A DNA stretch of 64,000 nucleotides, from the NCBI RefSeq assembly GCF_013426895.1, contig NZ_AP023176.1, positions 1,674,001 through 1,738,000 on the forward strand. Direction: 5' to 3'. Shown in pieces: positions 62,841-64,000 of this stretch. Made by a program: the position numbers and the translations under genes. Every line of letters begins with the position of its first letter. Within the stretch, counting starts at the first letter, position 1. The notes below the pieces were generated by a model. That model saw nothing but the letters and a program-made list of their open reading frames with translations, was not told the origin of the DNA and made no database searches. This stretch comes from Paraburkholderia largidicola (GTDB lineage: Bacteria > Pseudomonadota > Gammaproteobacteria > Burkholderiales > Burkholderiaceae).

Positions 62841-64000
62841 GCACCCACTGCGTCGAGAAACTGATACCACGCGGCGACGAGCCTGACGCCCGGCGCGCGC
62901 AGCGAATGAAACGGCACCGGCCGCAAGCCTTGCTGCGCCAGCAACGCCAGCTCGGGCTTCTCGCCGAGCGCCAGCGCAGCGGCATGCTGGCCGATCAGGC
63001 TCGCCATCGCGACACCTGCTCCGTTATACCCGAGACAGAATGTCGTGACGTCGTCGCTGCGGCCGACATGCGGCAACGCGTTGAATGTCATGCCCACATA
63101 GCCCGACCAGCCGTACTCGACACGCACGCCCGCAAGATCCGGAAAGAGCGCGACCATCGCGCGCTGCAACGCATCGAAGCCCGTGGCCTGCCCTTCCTTG
63201 CCGAACGCATCGCGGCCGCCGAACAGCATGCGGCCATCCACCTTGCGAAACCACTTCATCATGCGGCGCGTTTCGGTGTAGCTGCGCCCGTTGACCATCA
63301 GCTTCGCGTCGAGTTCCGGCGACAATCTTTCCGTCGCTATCATCGCGCTGCGAAACGGCACGAGTTCGCGCTGATACGAAGACGTGGCCTGCGTGAGATT
63401 CGAGTAGGCATTGGTCGCGACGATCACCTGCTTCGCGCGCACGCTACCGCCCGGCGCGCGCAGCATCACACCGTCCTGCACGCGCGTCATGTCGAGGATC
63501 GGCGTCGATTCGTAGATCGGTACGCCGCGCGCCGTCAGCGCACGCGCGATGCCGCATACGTATTCGAGCGGCAGGATCGTGCCTGCATCGGCGCTCAGCA
63601 CGCCGCCGACAAAACCGTTCGAGCCTGTCTCATGCGTGATTTCCGCGCGCGACAGCACGCTCATCGAGCCGTCGCCGAGTTGCGTGCGAACCCAGTCGGC
63701 TTCCGCGCGAATCGACGCGAACGCGCGCTCGGTATGCGCGCAACGCAGGCTGCCCGTATGTTCGAAGCGCGCACGCTCGAGCTTGAATTCATCGACGAAC
63801 TGCTCGACCACGCGCACGCCGTCATGTGCGAGCCGGTGCATACGCCTCGCGGTATCGAGATCGTACGCGCTCGCAATCGACGGAAACGACAGTCTGAATT
63901 TCGACGACACCACGCCGCCATTGCGTCCGCTCGCGCCCCAGCCGACGGGATTCGCGTCGAACACCGCGCAATCGACACCGCGCTTTTGCAACGCATACGC
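62837..64000 (-). CDS. FAD-dependent amine oxidase (PuuB/DadA-like), N-terminus beyond window
   Basis: DAO-family oxidoreductase; at least 387 residues are visible. The frame is open at the window edge, and the FAD-binding GxGxxG lies upstream, since the visible part starts within the segment after it (VFDANPVGWGASGRNGG). The segment RKVDGRMLFGGRDAFG and the C-terminal WSGYVGMTFNALPHVG are typical of gamma-glutamylputrescine oxidase-like enzymes. It probably oxidises an amine to an aldehyde for the aldehyde dehydrogenase two genes on. Confidence 0.87.
   Translation of the reverse strand, partial: AYALQKRGVDCAVFDANPVGWGASGRNGGVVSSKFRLSFPSIASAYDLDTARRMHRLAHDGVRVVEQFVDEFKLERARFEHTGSLRCAHTERAFASIRAEADWVRTQLGDGSMSVLSRAEITHETGSNGFVGGVLSADAGTILPLEYVCGIARALTARGVPIYESTPILDMTRVQDGVMLRAPGGSVRAKQVIVATNAYSNLTQATSSYQRELVPFRSAMIATERLSPELDAKLMVNGRSYTETRRMMKWFRKVDGRMLFGGRDAFGKEGQATGFDALQRAMVALFPDLAGVRVEYGWSGYVGMTFNALPHVGRSDDVTTFCLGYNGAGVAMASLIGQHAAALALGEKPELALLAQQGLRPVPFHSLRAPGVRLVAAWYQFLDAVGA

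Overview
The window is high-GC DNA with gene content typical of a Burkholderiaceae member, most likely Paraburkholderia or a close relative. This is inferred from the protein families only: a long-form isocitrate lyase, PhaB next to a phasin, a trimeric Gram-negative porin, a UrtABCDE-type transporter joined to formamidase, AAHS and ACS family MFS carriers, and many LysR, IclR, GntR and hybrid-kinase regulators. It looks like secondary-replicon or accessory metabolic DNA: small catabolic modules, each with its own regulator, with almost no core housekeeping genes. I saw no rRNA, tRNA, CRISPR array, prophage or intact insertion sequence.

Layout. 1-5.0 kb: a purple-acid-phosphatase-like enzyme cut by the window edge, a decayed sugar-binding-protein tail, and an IclR regulator heading a polar amino acid ABC transporter. 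5.1-16.4 kb: an amide module. The minus strand carries urtABCDE-fmdA and a zinc-ribbon FmdB-type gene. Divergently on the plus strand lies a 1172-residue hybrid kinase whose N-terminus is an NCS1-type permease, overlapping a LuxR-type response regulator. 16.5-22.3 kb: isocitrate lyase, an M91-type zinc protease resembling type III effectors, an ACS-family MFS carrier behind two LacI-type operators, and a Crp/Fnr regulator. 22.3-27.9 kb: a ribose-type sugar ABC operon with an Asp/Glu-racemase-like protein, divergent from an NAD-dependent epimerase, with identical inverted operator copies between them.

28.4-36.1 kb: a YpfJ-type metalloprotease, SurE, then a module resembling a gallate or protocatechuate uptake locus (AAHS carrier, small membrane protein, porin, GntR regulator, LysR regulator with two HTH domains). 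Only a 45-residue remnant of a LigB-type dioxygenase remains there. 36.1-38.0 kb: phasin and phaB, followed by two unlisted small genes. 38.3-44.2 kb: a multi-sensor block with two histidine kinases, a NarL-type regulator and a periplasmic binding-protein-like protein. 44.5-47.8 kb: small hypotheticals, a universal stress protein, a double GNAT and a GhrA-type reductase. 47.87-48.59 kb: a non-coding element bounded by long inverted repeats and holding 98-bp direct repeats.

48.8-64 kb: an amine or polyamine catabolism region. The plus strand carries a class III aminotransferase, an Lrp regulator, then (divergent from a LysR gene) a TtuC-like dehydrogenase, a succinate-semialdehyde-type dehydrogenase, an AstE-like zinc hydrolase, a cupin, a PotD-like binding protein and a GMC oxidoreductase. 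The minus strand carries a PuuB-like FAD oxidase (cut by the window edge), PotB/PotC-like permeases and an aldehyde dehydrogenase. Between these convergent blocks sits a hicAB locus whose toxin gene is frameshifted.

The strongest candidates for something little described are the NCS1-permease/hybrid-kinase sensor of the amide module, the multi-sensor block with its binding protein, the M91 effector-like protease, the two small genes after phaB, and the paired operator architectures at four promoters. Functions rest on motifs and neighbours read by eye; no database search was run.
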